Assembly (NCBI GenBank): GCA_006226345.1
Contig: SBHD01000009.1
Location: 1-35,419, forward strand
DNA from: Bacteroidota bacterium
Lineage (GTDB): Bacteria; Bacteroidota; Bacteroidia; Chitinophagales; Saprospiraceae
Direction: 5' to 3'
DNA: 35,419 nt
The notes beneath the pieces are model-generated. The model had not been told where the DNA came from, did no database searches, and saw nothing but the letters and a program-made list of their open reading frames with translations. Within the stretch, counting starts at the first letter, position 1. Each line of letters begins with the position of its first letter. Shown here piece by piece: positions 1-7,265 of the stretch. The position numbers were made by a program, and so were the translations under genes.

Positions 1-674
1 CTGTGTCGTTCCAGTTCGCCATTGAGCAGGTTGCGGGCGATGATGCCGCGGCACTTGCCATCTACGATAACCACATCGAGCATTTCGTGGCGGTTATACA
101 ATTTGACATTGCCCAGCGCCACCTGCCGGCTCAGGGCCTGATACGCCCCGATCAGCAGCTGCTGCCCGGTTTGTCCGCGGGCGTAAAAGGTACGGGAGAC
201 CTGTACCCCGCCAAATGAGCGGTTTTCCAGCAGGCCGCCGTATTCCCGGGCAAAGGGTACTCCTTGTGCCACGCATTGGTCAATGATATTGGCCGATACC
301 TCGGCAAGCCGGTGTACATTGGCTTCCCTGGACCGGTAGTCCCCGCCTTTGATCGTGTCGTAAAACAAGCGATATACCGAATCGCCATCGTTGCGGTAGT
401 TTTTAGCCGCATTGATACCACCTTGTGCGGCGATGGAGTGTGCCCGGCGTGGGCTGTCATGGAAGGTAAAAACCTTTACATTATACCCCAGTTCACCAAG
501 AGAGGCTGCAGCGGAGGCGCCAGCCAGTCCGGAGCCGATAATGATGACGTCGATCCGGCGCTTGTTATTAGGCGCGACGAGCGGTACGTGGCCTTTATAG
601 TTTTCCCATTTTTCGCTCACAGCGCCTTCCGGGACCTTGGAATCAAGCTTGGTTGCAGTTGCTTTTGCTGCCAT
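1..674 (-). CDS. sdhA: Succinate dehydrogenase/fumarate reductase flavoprotein subunit, 5' part only
   Basis: This is the N-terminal 224 codons of the FAD subunit of complex II, which oxidises succinate to fumarate on the cytoplasmic face of the inner membrane. The frame is open to the left edge, so the C-terminus lies outside the window. The start is ATG at 672-674. Seen in the sequence: a dinucleotide-binding GSGLAG motif at residues 47-52 after a hydrophobic strand, and the HSIAAQGG motif at 79-86, whose histidine is the covalent FAD attachment site in this family. The following N-A-A-K-N-Y and [11 protein letters not shown] stretches are typical of the Bacteroidota/epsilonproteobacterial branch. 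It lies 75 bp downstream of sdhC in the same direction, the usual sdhC-sdhA-sdhB order; sdhB is expected just beyond the edge. Confidence 0.96.
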   Translation of the reverse strand, partial: MAAKATATKLDSKVPEGAVSEKWENYKGHVPLVAPNNKRRIDVIIIGSGLAGASAAASLGELGYNVKVFTFHDSPRRAHSIAAQGGINAAKNYRNDGDSVYRLFYDTIKGGDYRSREANVHRLAEVSANIIDQCVAQGVPFAREYGGLLENRSFGGVQVSRTFYARGQTGQQLLIGAYQALSRQVALGNVKLYNRHEMLDVVIVDGKCRGIIARNLLNGELERH

Positions 675-749
675 ATTTTCTTATTCGGATTGCAGGTTAA
701 CATATCAGGTCTTACGGGGCAGACTGTTACGGGGCAAAACCCTGTGTTC

Positions 750-1433
750 CTACCTGAGGTACATGGCGACCGGGATCAGGGCAAACAATGCCGGGACCAG
801 GATCGCATAGGCAGCGCCAACCGTCTTGATCAGTGGGGTATACTTGGTGTGGTTCAGGCCCAGCGTCTGAAATGCAGACCAGAACCCGTGCCAGAGGTGG
901 TACCCGACCACGACCATGGAGATCACATAGAACAATACAAACCCGAGCTGCTCATACGACTGGGCTACCAGTGAATACAAGTCTTTAATCGGGTGTGTGG
1001 TGGAATCGTATTCCACAAAGACCAGGTTACCCCAGTGCATCTGGAACCAGTACTGGTACATGTGCAGTACGATAAAAATGAAGATGATGATACCCAGCCA
1101 GCCCATGTTTCGCGCGGCACGCTCGGAACCCCGTACATGTTCTACGGCATACCGTGCCTCACCGCGGGCCTCCCGGTTGTTGCGCCACAGGAGTATTCCC
1201 TGAATGGCGTGAAGCAGAATAAACGCATACAAGAGGTACGAGGTCGTCTTGATAACAGGATTGTGGGTCATGAAATAGGCATAGGTATTAAATGCCTCCC
1301 CTCCATCATCGGCCAGCAATTGGAGATTGCCTAACAAGTGTACCAGTAAGAAAAGCGTCAGAAATATACCGGTCAGCGCCATCACGATCTTCTGACCGAT
1401 TGAAGATGTAAGAAATTTGGAAAACCAACCCAT
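750..1433 (-). CDS. sdhC: Succinate dehydrogenase cytochrome b subunit (b558 family)
   Basis: This 227-residue protein is the membrane anchor of complex II and passes electrons from the iron-sulfur subunit to menaquinone through haem b. Five hydrophobic segments are visible, at about 15-40, 62-83, 111-130, 160-184 and 200-225. Histidines lie within membrane segments at H32, H75, H124 and H179/H182, the pattern expected of the di-haem anchor of the single-subunit (SdhC only) enzymes. The start ATG is at 1431-1433, and the sequence MGWFSKFLTSSIGQK is a typical N-terminus for the family. It is followed by sdhA after 75 bp. A heptamer array (1440-1465) sits directly in front of the start codon in place of a recognisable ribosome binding site. 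Confidence 0.95.
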   Translation of the reverse strand: MGWFSKFLTSSIGQKIVMALTGIFLTLFLLVHLLGNLQLLADDGGEAFNTYAYFMTHNPVIKTTSYLLYAFILLHAIQGILLWRNNREARGEARYAVEHVRGSERAARNMGWLGIIIFIFIVLHMYQYWFQMHWGNLVFVEYDSTTHPIKDLYSLVAQSYEQLGFVLFYVISMVVVGYHLWHGFWSAFQTLGLNHTKYTPLIKTVGAAYAILVPALFALIPVAMYLR

Positions 1434-1439
1434 TGGAAT

Positions 1440-1465
1440 GATGAGTTATGAGTGATAAGTTATGG
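1440..1465. repeat. Degenerate heptamer array abutting the sdhC start
   Basis: Four near-copies of a 7-bp unit lie end to end on the plus strand: GATGAGT, TATGAGT, GATAAGT, TATGG. The array ends 6 bp upstream of the sdhC start codon, so it forms the last part of the sdhC leader. The unit resembles the GATGAAT heptamer of the inverted repeat behind nrdA (29331-29418). No facing complementary arm is seen here. Confidence 0.5.
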
Positions 1466-1571
1466 AGCTTAGGAGACGGCTCCTTGTTTTTCGTGTGTTT
1501 CAGTAATGTTGAAGCAAAGAAAACAAAAAGATCATGCTTGTTGAAAAGCAGGGTCTCTTTAATTTTCGATA

Positions 1572-1579
1572 CAAAACTA
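1572..1579 (-). promoter_or_regulatory. Possible -7 element for sdhCAB
   Basis: On the minus strand this reads TAGTTTTG, a match to the Bacteroidota -7 consensus TAnnTTTG, about 140 bp upstream of sdhC. No clear TTG element stands 17-23 bp upstream (only TTCGG), so this is a weak call. The 227-bp gap between cdd and sdhC contains no gene. Confidence 0.3.
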
Positions 1580-1636
1580 GGAATGGGAACGCAGCAGCCG
1601 AATTTTCGTTCGGGTTTAAACGCAGGTGAGCAGGTA

Positions 1637-1653
1637 TTTAGACTTTGTCTAAA
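1637..1653. other. Perfect short hairpin 3' of cdd
   Basis: TTTAGAC-TTT-GTCTAAA is a perfect 7-bp stem with a 3-nt loop, 8 bp downstream of the cdd stop codon. It is not followed by a T-run on the minus strand, so it would be a poor intrinsic terminator. It may protect the 3' end of the cdd message. Confidence 0.35.
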
Positions 1654-1660
1654 AAGCAGA

Positions 1661-2143
1661 CTACAGATAGCTGTCTGAAAAAGCCAGTGGCAACAGATCC
1701 CGGCCGTGTTGAAAAACGTATACCGGGCCGGTTTCTCCCTGCAGGATGACCCGGATATCCTGCTGGTTCTTATGTTCGGTTTCACAAATTACCTGACGGC
1801 AGCCGCCGCAAGGCGCCGCAGGCACCGAAATTGTCTTATGGGCACTTTTTACCACAACGGCAAGTGCCGTGACGGAAACGCCCGGATAGCGGCTGGCAGC
1901 AGAGGCCAGCACGGACTGCTCGGCGCAGATGCACAGCGGGTAAGCGGCATTTTCATAGTTGCTCCCGTTAATAATATCGCCATTGGCCATCTGCGCAGCA
2001 ACGCCGACCCTGAACCCGGAATATGGCGCATAGGCATATCCGAGCGCTTCGCGTGCATGTGCCAGCAGCGTCTGATCGGCTTGTGGCAATTCCGTATCCG
2101 TTTCGTAAATGTGAAAGGTTGCTTGCAGGGTGTGCTCTTTCAT
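1661..2143 (-). CDS. cdd: Cytidine deaminase
   Basis: This 160-residue enzyme converts cytidine and deoxycytidine to uridine and deoxyuridine in pyrimidine salvage. The family signatures are plain: A-Y-A-P-Y-S-G-F-R-V-G-V at 37-48 (substrate loop), N-Y-E-N-A-A-Y at 62-68, and the zinc/catalytic site C73-A74-E75 together with P-C-G-G-C at 111-115. The three cysteines are the predicted zinc ligands and E75 the proton shuttle. Length fits the small homotetrameric class; the N-terminal ~20 residues are a slight extension. It lies 50 bp downstream of the secreted-protein gene at 2194-2847 in the same direction, so co-transcription is possible. Confidence 0.95.
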   Translation of the reverse strand: MKEHTLQATFHIYETDTELPQADQTLLAHAREALGYAYAPYSGFRVGVAAQMANGDIINGSNYENAAYPLCICAEQSVLASAASRYPGVSVTALAVVVKSAHKTISVPAAPCGGCRQVICETEHKNQQDIRVILQGETGPVYVFQHGRDLLPLAFSDSYL

Positions 2144-2193
2144 GGTTGGGTCGTATTGATCTGAAAGATAAGCGTTACGGCTGTACCGGTCAA

Positions 2194-2847
2194 CTATTTC
2201 TGAAAGACACCATTGGTAAAGATCCCGAGTTTTTCCATACCGATCCGGTTGCCGATAAAACTGAACGTGCCGCCGACCGATCGTGTTTTAGTATTCAGGC
2301 TGTTTAAAAAGCAGCTACCTTCAAAACTGTCATATGTTTCCCAGTCGTCCTCATCATCTTCCTTCACTATCTGGGCAATAGCAGCAAACCGGAATATAGC
2401 ATACGTATCCGGGTCATAGGTTGTTTCCAGTGGAAGGCGGGACATGTCATGCTTGGTCAATCCGGCCAGAACCAGGTAAAAACGGTGTGCCATTCCGGTG
2501 GAGTCTGTCCAGTCCAGGTTTAGGTGGAGCGACAGCATCACCGTATCGGGTATTTCCTCAATGAGTTGCACACCGGTGGTCCAAAAGGGTTCGTTGGCCA
2601 TCAATACTTCCTTCCTCAGGATGTCGTCATAGTACCGCCACATCAGCAGGTTGACGGAAACGGGTTTTCTCATGTTCATAGGGATGGCATGCTGTCCCCG
2701 GGTGATGGCAAAATCTGTGATGGTCAGCGTACAGTCCGTGCAGGCCAGGTTGAAGCTGTCATTGGGTGCTTCGCGCACTAGGGTAACCTGGGCAAACAGG
2801 CCAGTGTACAGGAAGAGAAAAAGGACTAAAGCAGAAAGGGTTCGCAT
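2194..2847 (-). CDS. Secreted protein of unknown function
   Basis: The family is not recognised. The 217-residue product begins with a clear signal peptide (M-R-T-L-S-A then a hydrophobic stretch ending L-F-A-Q at about residue 20), so it is exported to the periplasm or beyond. A C-T-D-C motif at about 36-39 and one further cysteine in G-S-C-F (about residue 177) could form disulfides. An acidic patch, E-D-D-E-D-D-W-E, lies at about 162-169. There is no lipobox and no T9SS tail. It lies 50 bp from both the upstream membrane protein gene and downstream cdd, so the three may form one transcription unit; no functional link to cdd is evident. Confidence 0.75.
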   Translation of the reverse strand: MRTLSALVLFLFLYTGLFAQVTLVREAPNDSFNLACTDCTLTITDFAITRGQHAIPMNMRKPVSVNLLMWRYYDDILRKEVLMANEPFWTTGVQLIEEIPDTVMLSLHLNLDWTDSTGMAHRFYLVLAGLTKHDMSRLPLETTYDPDTYAIFRFAAIAQIVKEDDEDDWETYDSFEGSCFLNSLNTKTRSVGGTFSFIGNRIGMEKLGIFTNGVFQK

Positions 2848-2897
2848 CCGAATGGCATATGGGTAAATCGATTATGTGGCAGGCAAAAATAGGATAA

Positions 2898-3671
2898 TCA
2901 ATTTAGTTTCAAAGGAATGCTTGCCTGCTGAACCGCATCCGCTACGCCGTGATAGATCAGGATGTCCGCATTTTCCCAAACCCCGGGGACTTTAAAATAC
3001 AGGGAGCCATCTCCGGTCGTGTTTGGATCGACAAACGGAAATAGCACCCGGTAGGGCGCTATTTCTTCCGTCCCGTTGTTCAGATGGACCACAGATGCCG
3101 AAACATCCTTGCCAAACTCCGGCCTGATACACCGCAACTTCAGGTGCAGTTCCTTCCAGCCTCTGTTTCCGGATCTGAGTTCTGCTTGTAACAACTGATA
3201 GGCGATTGCGCCTTCGTATTGTGCGTGCAAACGGATGATCGTGCCGGATACCGGTAGTGATTTGGAAATAGTATCCTCCACGTACACAGGGCTGACCAGG
3301 CCATCTGATTCGGTTGCTGATAATGGAGTGGCTTTGTCTGGTTTTTTCAGGCTGACTGCCAGCCAGCCAGCGAAAATGAATATGGCAACGATCCCCGCCA
3401 GAAGCCACAGGCGGCTGCGCTGGCCAGACGCCACAGATTGGCCTGAAGGTTGTTCGATGAAGTCGCGCAGGTCGCGCCGTATCCGGGCTTCTGCCACAGC
3501 AATCTGCTCCTGCGTCAGTACGCCGGTGCGTATCTGTTGCTGTAATGCGCTCCAATTGCCTTCCATTATGGCAACTTCTCCCAATTTATCCGGAAAGTTT
3601 TGGCGCAGCAGGATGAATAACTGCTCAAGGGCATTTTCAGCCAGGAGCCGGAGCGCCTTTTCTTTTTCCAT
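2898..3671 (-). CDS. Single-pass membrane protein with an effector-associated-domain (EAD11-like) N-terminus
   Basis: The product has 257 residues. Residues 1-75 are an all-helical, charged region with the pattern of the small effector-associated domains: an L-x-x-L-x-x-N-A-L-E-Q-L-F opening, a central W-S-A-L-Q-Q-Q-I-R-T-G-V-L-T, and a closing R-I-R-R-D-L-R-D-F-I-E-Q. One transmembrane segment follows at about 88-108. The C-terminal ~145 residues, predicted extracytoplasmic and probably beta-rich, carry no motif I recognise. EADs are known as adaptor domains that recruit partners through like-with-like contacts in bacterial conflict and signalling systems; here the EAD would face the cytoplasm, tethered to the membrane. 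The EAD call rests on remembered pattern only. There is no signal peptide. The start ATG at 3671 opens a clean frame. Confidence 0.7.
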   Translation of the reverse strand: MEKEKALRLLAENALEQLFILLRQNFPDKLGEVAIMEGNWSALQQQIRTGVLTQEQIAVAEARIRRDLRDFIEQPSGQSVASGQRSRLWLLAGIVAIFIFAGWLAVSLKKPDKATPLSATESDGLVSPVYVEDTISKSLPVSGTIIRLHAQYEGAIAYQLLQAELRSGNRGWKELHLKLRCIRPEFGKDVSASVVHLNNGTEEIAPYRVLFPFVDPNTTGDGSLYFKVPGVWENADILIYHGVADAVQQASIPLKLN

Positions 3672-3785
3672 ACAGTTTCATTTAGCCTATAAAAGTAAAT
3701 GCTGTAGTAAATAAGTGAACATAGCAGACCAGAATTTTTGAGCTGTTTTGCACCTCGGCATATTTCCCCTTATCAGCAAGGCAAT

Positions 3786-3820
3786 AAAAAATCCCGTTGA
3801 GCATCGTCGCCCAACGGGAT
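3786..3820 (-). terminator. Intrinsic terminator of pnp
   Basis: On the minus strand the perfect 9-bp stem ATCCCGTTG (3812-3820) / CAACGGGAT (3791-3799) is followed by a run of T residues (3786-3791). It begins 23 bp after the pnp stop. A further T-rich tract on the plus-strand side means it may work in both directions. Confidence 0.88.
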
Positions 3821-3842
3821 CGTTTTTTATTTAGCTTCAGCT

Positions 3843-6128
3843 TTAGTTCCGCCGGTCCCGGCCACCGCCACCACCGCGATGTCCGCCGCCGCCGCCTCTG
3901 CGGTCGCGGTCGCCGCCACCTCTGCGGTCGCGGTCGCCGCCGCCTCTGCGGTCGCCGCCGCCACGGTTTCCGCCGCCGCCGGAGCGTTCGACATAACCTT
4001 CAGGCTTGGGCATCAGGGCCTTTACGGAAAGGCGCAGTTTACCGGTTTTCGGATCGTTTTCAAGCAATTTGACCTTGATCTCATCGCCTACTTTGTACAG
4101 ATCGGCCACGCTCGGGACGCGCTCGTAGCTTATCTCTGAAACGTGCAGGAGACCGCTTTTGCCTTTGAATTTGACAAAGCAACCGTATTCCTCTACCCGT
4201 TCCACCACACCGTCGTACACGTCGCCCGGCGTCGGTACGAACACGATATCCTGGATCTTGTCGTTTGCAGCATCCAGCGAGGCCTTATCCGGACCAAAGA
4301 TGGCCACGATACCGCCCTGCTCGTCTTCATCGATACTGATGGTCGTGCCGGTCTGGCGCTGCAGTTCCTGGATCACTTTACCACCCGGCCCGATCACGGC
4401 ACCAATGTATTCACGGTCGATACGGAACTCAACCATGCGCGGTGCATGCGGCTTGAGGTCTTCCCGCGGTGCTTCGAGCGCTTTGGCCATTTCGCCGAGA
4501 ATATGGAGCCGGCCGGCACGCGCCTGCATGAGTGCTTTTTCCAGCAGTTCATACGGCATGCCGTCGATCTTGATATCCATTTGGGTGCCGCAAATACCAT
4601 TGGCAGTACCAGTAACTTTAAAGTCCATATCGCCCAGTGCATCCTCGTCGCCGAGGATATCGGACAGAATGGAAACCCGGCCCTGATCATCGGCAATCGC
4701 GCCCATGGCGATACCGGCGATCGGGGCTTTGAGCGGTACGCCGCCATCCATCAGTGCAAGCGATCCGGCACACACCGTAGCCATGGAAGACGAACCGTTG
4801 GACTCCAGGATGTCCGATACCACCCGAACTGTGTACGGGTAGCTTTCCGGCAGCATCTTGCGGATGGAACGGCCCGCCAGGTTGGCGTGGCCCACTTCGC
4901 GGCGCCCGGGGCCCCGCATTGGCCGTACTTCACCAACGGAATACGGCGGGAAGTTGTAGTGCAGGATGAAATTGTCGTCGTAGTTGGTCAGGGCGTTATC
5001 GATGAGCGCCTGGTCCTGTTTGGTGCCCAGCGTCAGGGACGTGAGCGATTGGGTTTCGCCGCGGTTAAAGACGGCAGAACCGTGGGCAGACGGCAGATAG
5101 TCGACCTCGCACCAGATCGGACGCACCTCATCGGTTTTACGACCATCCAGGCGTTTGCCTTCCGACAGGATCACGTCGCGGATGACAAACTTCTTCAGTT
5201 TGTCAAAGTATTTTTCAGCCAGTTCGGTCCACTCTTCCATAAACTCTTCGCCAAACTCCCCGGTCATCGTTTCGATCAGGCGTTCGCGCATGGCTTCGAT
5301 GGCATCCCGGCGCGTGCTCTTGTCGCTGGCGCTGCGGGCAAGCGTATACAGCTCGTCTTTGCAGTGCTTTTCCACGATGGTTTTCAGGTCATCGTTTTCC
5401 TTGATCTCCGGCAACGGCCGTTTGATCAGGGCTTTTTCACCGACCAGTTCAGCCAGGCGCTCCTGGGCTTCGATCTGCACACGGATCGCTTCGTGGCCGA
5501 TCTTGAGGATCTCGATCAGTTCGGTTTCCTGGCACTCTTTGGCTTCACCTTCCACCATGGTGATGTCGTGTTTCGTGGCGGCTACGATGAAATCCATATC
5601 GGCGCGTTCCAGATCGGCGCGGTTGGGATTGACCACGTACTGGCCGTCGATCCGGGCAACCCGGACTTCGGAGAACAGTGCTTCCACCGGAATATCGCTG
5701 GTAGCGACAGCAGCGGAGCAGGCCAGTCCGGCGAGGGCATCCGGCATGACATCCTTATCGGCGGAGATCAGGTTGATGATCACCTGTGTTTCATTCATGT
5801 AGCCATCCGGGAAGAGCGGGCGCAGGGCGCGATCGACCAGGCGGCTGATCAGAATCTCATAGTCCGACAAGCGAGCCTCCCGGCGAAAGAAGTTGCCCGG
5901 GATACGGCCGGCTGCAGCGAATTTTTCCTGATAATCCACGGAAAGAGGGAAGAAAGGCTGGCCTTCTTTGGCCTTGCGGGCGCTCACGACAGTTGCAATA
6001 AGCATCGTGTTGCCCATACGCACGACGACGCTACCGTCGGCCTGCGTGGCGAGTTTGCCCGTTTCCAGCGTCACTTCCCGGCCATCGGGAAGGCTAAACG
6101 AGGTACGGAGCGGGATTTGTTTTCCCAT
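3843..6128 (-). CDS. pnp: Polyribonucleotide nucleotidyltransferase (PNPase) with Arg/Gly-rich tail
   Basis: This 761-residue phosphorolytic 3'-5' exoribonuclease works in mRNA turnover and forms a trimeric ring. Domains in order: first RNase PH core, an all-helical linker (about 240-315), and a second RNase PH core with the catalytic GDEDALGDMDFK motif at 493-504 (predicted metal-binding/catalytic D496 and D502). A KH domain follows at about 563-634 (I-G-P-G-G at 579-583) and an S1 domain at about 635-705. Residues 716-761 form an unusual tail made almost only of Gly, Arg and Asp, encoded by a 24-bp tandem repeat; this is an RGG-type RNA-binding tract absent from the E. coli enzyme. The gene follows rpsO, the classical rpsO-pnp order, but a terminator and a probable separate promoter lie between them. 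Confidence 0.97.
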   Translation of the reverse strand: MGKQIPLRTSFSLPDGREVTLETGKLATQADGSVVVRMGNTMLIATVVSARKAKEGQPFFPLSVDYQEKFAAAGRIPGNFFRREARLSDYEILISRLVDRALRPLFPDGYMNETQVIINLISADKDVMPDALAGLACSAAVATSDIPVEALFSEVRVARIDGQYVVNPNRADLERADMDFIVAATKHDITMVEGEAKECQETELIEILKIGHEAIRVQIEAQERLAELVGEKALIKRPLPEIKENDDLKTIVEKHCKDELYTLARSASDKSTRRDAIEAMRERLIETMTGEFGEEFMEEWTELAEKYFDKLKKFVIRDVILSEGKRLDGRKTDEVRPIWCEVDYLPSAHGSAVFNRGETQSLTSLTLGTKQDQALIDNALTNYDDNFILHYNFPPYSVGEVRPMRGPGRREVGHANLAGRSIRKMLPESYPYTVRVVSDILESNGSSSMATVCAGSLALMDGGVPLKAPIAGIAMGAIADDQGRVSILSDILGDEDALGDMDFKVTGTANGICGTQMDIKIDGMPYELLEKALMQARAGRLHILGEMAKALEAPREDLKPHAPRMVEFRIDREYIGAVIGPGGKVIQELQRQTGTTISIDEDEQGGIVAIFGPDKASLDAANDKIQDIVFVPTPGDVYDGVVERVEEYGCFVKFKGKSGLLHVSEISYERVPSVADLYKVGDEIKVKLLENDPKTGKLRLSVKALMPKPEGYVERSGGGGNRGGGDRRGGGDRDRRGGGDRDRRGGGGGHRGGGGGRDRRN
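3888..3953. repeat. 24-bp tandem repeat in the pnp tail
   Basis: There are two full 24-bp copies (3888-3911 and 3912-3935, one mismatch) and an 18-bp partial copy (3936-3953). Each full unit encodes eight residues of the type G-G-D-R-D-R-R-G. The repeat is in frame, so gain or loss of units would change only the length of the Arg/Gly tail. Confidence 0.85.
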
Positions 6129-6203
6129 TCAACAATACAATTGGTGCACCGGAGGGGCAGAGGCAGTTGCCTTGAGCAGAAAGCCGGAAGAAATGATTTG
6201 GGG

Positions 6204-6238
6204 CAAATATGGCTTTCCGTATGCGCAGTTGCGCAAAA
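6204..6238 (-). promoter_or_regulatory. Probable pnp promoter
   Basis: On the minus strand TTTTG (6234-6238) is followed after 22 bp by CATATTTG (6204-6211), one base off the Bacteroidota TAnnTTTG -7 element. It would start transcription about 70 bp upstream of the pnp ATG, after the rpsO terminator. Confidence 0.42.
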
Positions 6239-6264
6239 GGGCGGCATTCCGGAAACCGAAAGAT

Positions 6265-6315
6265 CACACAAAGAGGCAGCGACAGCAACAGGTGCTCCGA
6301 CTGTGTCTTTGTGTG
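6265..6315. repeat. 9-bp inverted repeat upstream of the pnp promoter
   Basis: CACACAAAG (6265-6273) and CTTTGTGTG (6307-6315) are exact reverse complements, separated by 33 bp. They lie just upstream of the probable pnp -33 element, where a regulator could bind, or would form a hairpin if transcription reads through from rpsO. No T-run follows. Confidence 0.4.
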
Positions 6316-6421
6316 GGGGAGATTAGTCCCCGTTTCCAGGGGCCGTTTGCAGGCTAGTGCAGGCGCCCGGCCCGGTGCGGTTAAGAAATAAAAGAACGTT
6401 TGGAATTAGTATGGACACTGT

Positions 6422-6497
6422 TATATCCGGCTGGCGGATATATATTCGTAAACGAAGCAGCGCCGGTATATTTTTTTCGTGTTTCGTAGGGCGAAAC
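6422..6497. other. Cluster of three small hairpins between rpsO and pnp
   Basis: Three perfect inverted repeats lie in a row: TATATCCG/CGGATATA (6422-6429 and 6435-6442), TTCGT/ACGAA (about 6445-6456) and GTTTCG/CGAAAC (6481-6486 and 6492-6497). None carries a T-run, and there is no coding signal. They sit between the rpsO terminator and the pnp promoter in an otherwise empty 450-bp gap. Confidence 0.4.
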
Positions 6498-6533
6498 CGG
6501 GTATCAGGTGGGCGGCGGTTTTTAGCAGGTTAC

Positions 6534-6570
6534 AAAAACGGAGATGACCTCCTGCAGGAAGTCATCTCCG
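6534..6570 (-). terminator. Intrinsic terminator of rpsO
   Basis: A perfect 10-bp stem, CGGAGATGAC/GTCATCTCCG (6539-6548 and 6561-6570), encloses a loop that is itself nearly palindromic. On the minus strand it is followed by TTTTTG. It lies 9 bp after the rpsO stop and separates rpsO from pnp. Confidence 0.9.
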
Positions 6571-6579
6571 GAAGTTGGC

Positions 6580-6855
6580 TTACTTACGCAGGCCGAGTTT
6601 CTCGATCAATGCGCGGTATTTGAAAATGTCTTTCTTGGCGTAGTAAGACAGCAGCCGTTTACGCTGGCCAACCTTGTGCAGCAGCGAACGCCGCGTCGAG
6701 TGGTCTTTCTTGTTGGCACGCAGGTGTGCCGACAGGCTGTCGATCTGATACGTCAGGAGGGCTACCTGAACTTCCACGTTGCCCGTGTCTTTGTCGTTTT
6801 TGCCGTGTTCTTTTGTGATCTCGGCTACTTTCTCTTTTGAATAGTAAACTGCCAT
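6580..6855 (-). CDS. rpsO: 30S ribosomal protein S15
   Basis: The product is a 91-residue primary 16S rRNA-binding protein that helps nucleate the platform of the small subunit. The family signatures are evident: D-T-G-N-V-E-V-Q-V-A-L-L-T at about 22-34, the H-x-x-D-H-S-T-R-R-S-L-L-type helix at about 51-59 (here K-K-D-H-S-T-R-R-S-L-L), and the closing Y-R-A-L-I-E-K-L-G-L-R. Length is normal. It stands in front of pnp as in many bacteria but has its own strong terminator. A consensus promoter lies about 230 bp upstream, leaving a leader of some 220 nt that holds a large inverted array. S15 is a well-known autoregulator of its own message in several phyla, so this leader may be regulatory. Confidence 0.98.
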   Translation of the reverse strand: MAVYYSKEKVAEITKEHGKNDKDTGNVEVQVALLTYQIDSLSAHLRANKKDHSTRRSLLHKVGQRKRLLSYYAKKDIFKYRALIEKLGLRK

Positions 6856-6893
6856 TTTCTGTTGAAATGTTGAAAAATGAAAGAGTTGATCGG

Positions 6894-7011
6894 GATGTTG
6901 ATCTGTTTATTTGCTGATATGTTGATTTGAATGCGCCAGGTTAAAAACCAGGCTTACAGTGTCCCCGACACCTCTCGAATCAACTAATCAACACCTCAAC
7001 GTATCAACAAC
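6894..7011. repeat. Inverted array of 8-bp units in the rpsO leader
   Basis: Two 37-bp arms (6894-6930 and 6975-7011) are inverted copies of each other with about 27 of 37 positions matching, around a 44-bp centre. Each arm is built of 8-bp units of the type ATCAAC-NN or its complement, and most mismatches fall at or near the NN positions. Further GTTGA units continue towards the rpsO start. The transcript would form a long imperfect hairpin. The rest of the 410-bp gap between mazG and rpsO contains a promoter, a small hairpin (7046-7058) and no gene. Confidence 0.65.
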
Positions 7012-7081
7012 CCTTCAGCCAAAACCAAACTTCAGCGGGTCAAACGGCAGTTTTTGCCTATCCGTCCGGCTTTAGCCGGCG

Positions 7082-7112
7082 CAAAAGTACAGGATAAGTT
7101 TGAAGGAGCAAA
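7082..7112 (-). promoter_or_regulatory. rpsO promoter, full Bacteroidota consensus
   Basis: On the minus strand TTTG (7109-7112) and TACTTTTG (7082-7089) are separated by 19 bp, an exact match to the TTTG-N17-23-TAnnTTTG promoter. Transcription would begin near 7076. A 14-bp palindrome CCGGCT-TT-AGCCGG (7066-7079) overlaps the predicted start point. Confidence 0.75.
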
Positions 7113-7265
7113 GGCCTGACACTCAAAAGTTTTAAATGGGCGGGGGAAACGGAGGGGATTCCGAATAAAATTTTACAGGGTAAAAAGAACTCCCCTACAT
7201 GAAGCGCTGCTGCATCATTTGTTCGACTGCACAGACAAACATTGGTACAATGAATTATTGGAGCA

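Noticed and set aside
1306-1785. 159-codon minus-strand frame across the sdhC/cdd boundary
   Set aside because: It overlaps the start of sdhC and the end of cdd in another frame and has no coding features.
4143-6326. 727-codon open frame on the plus strand
   Set aside because: It lies antisense to pnp, which has every family domain; the predicted protein has no recognisable motif and is a by-product of GC-rich codon use.
6894-7011. Short repeats read as a CRISPR array
   Set aside because: Units are 8 bp, degenerate, without uniform spacers, and arranged as two facing arms; no cas gene is present.
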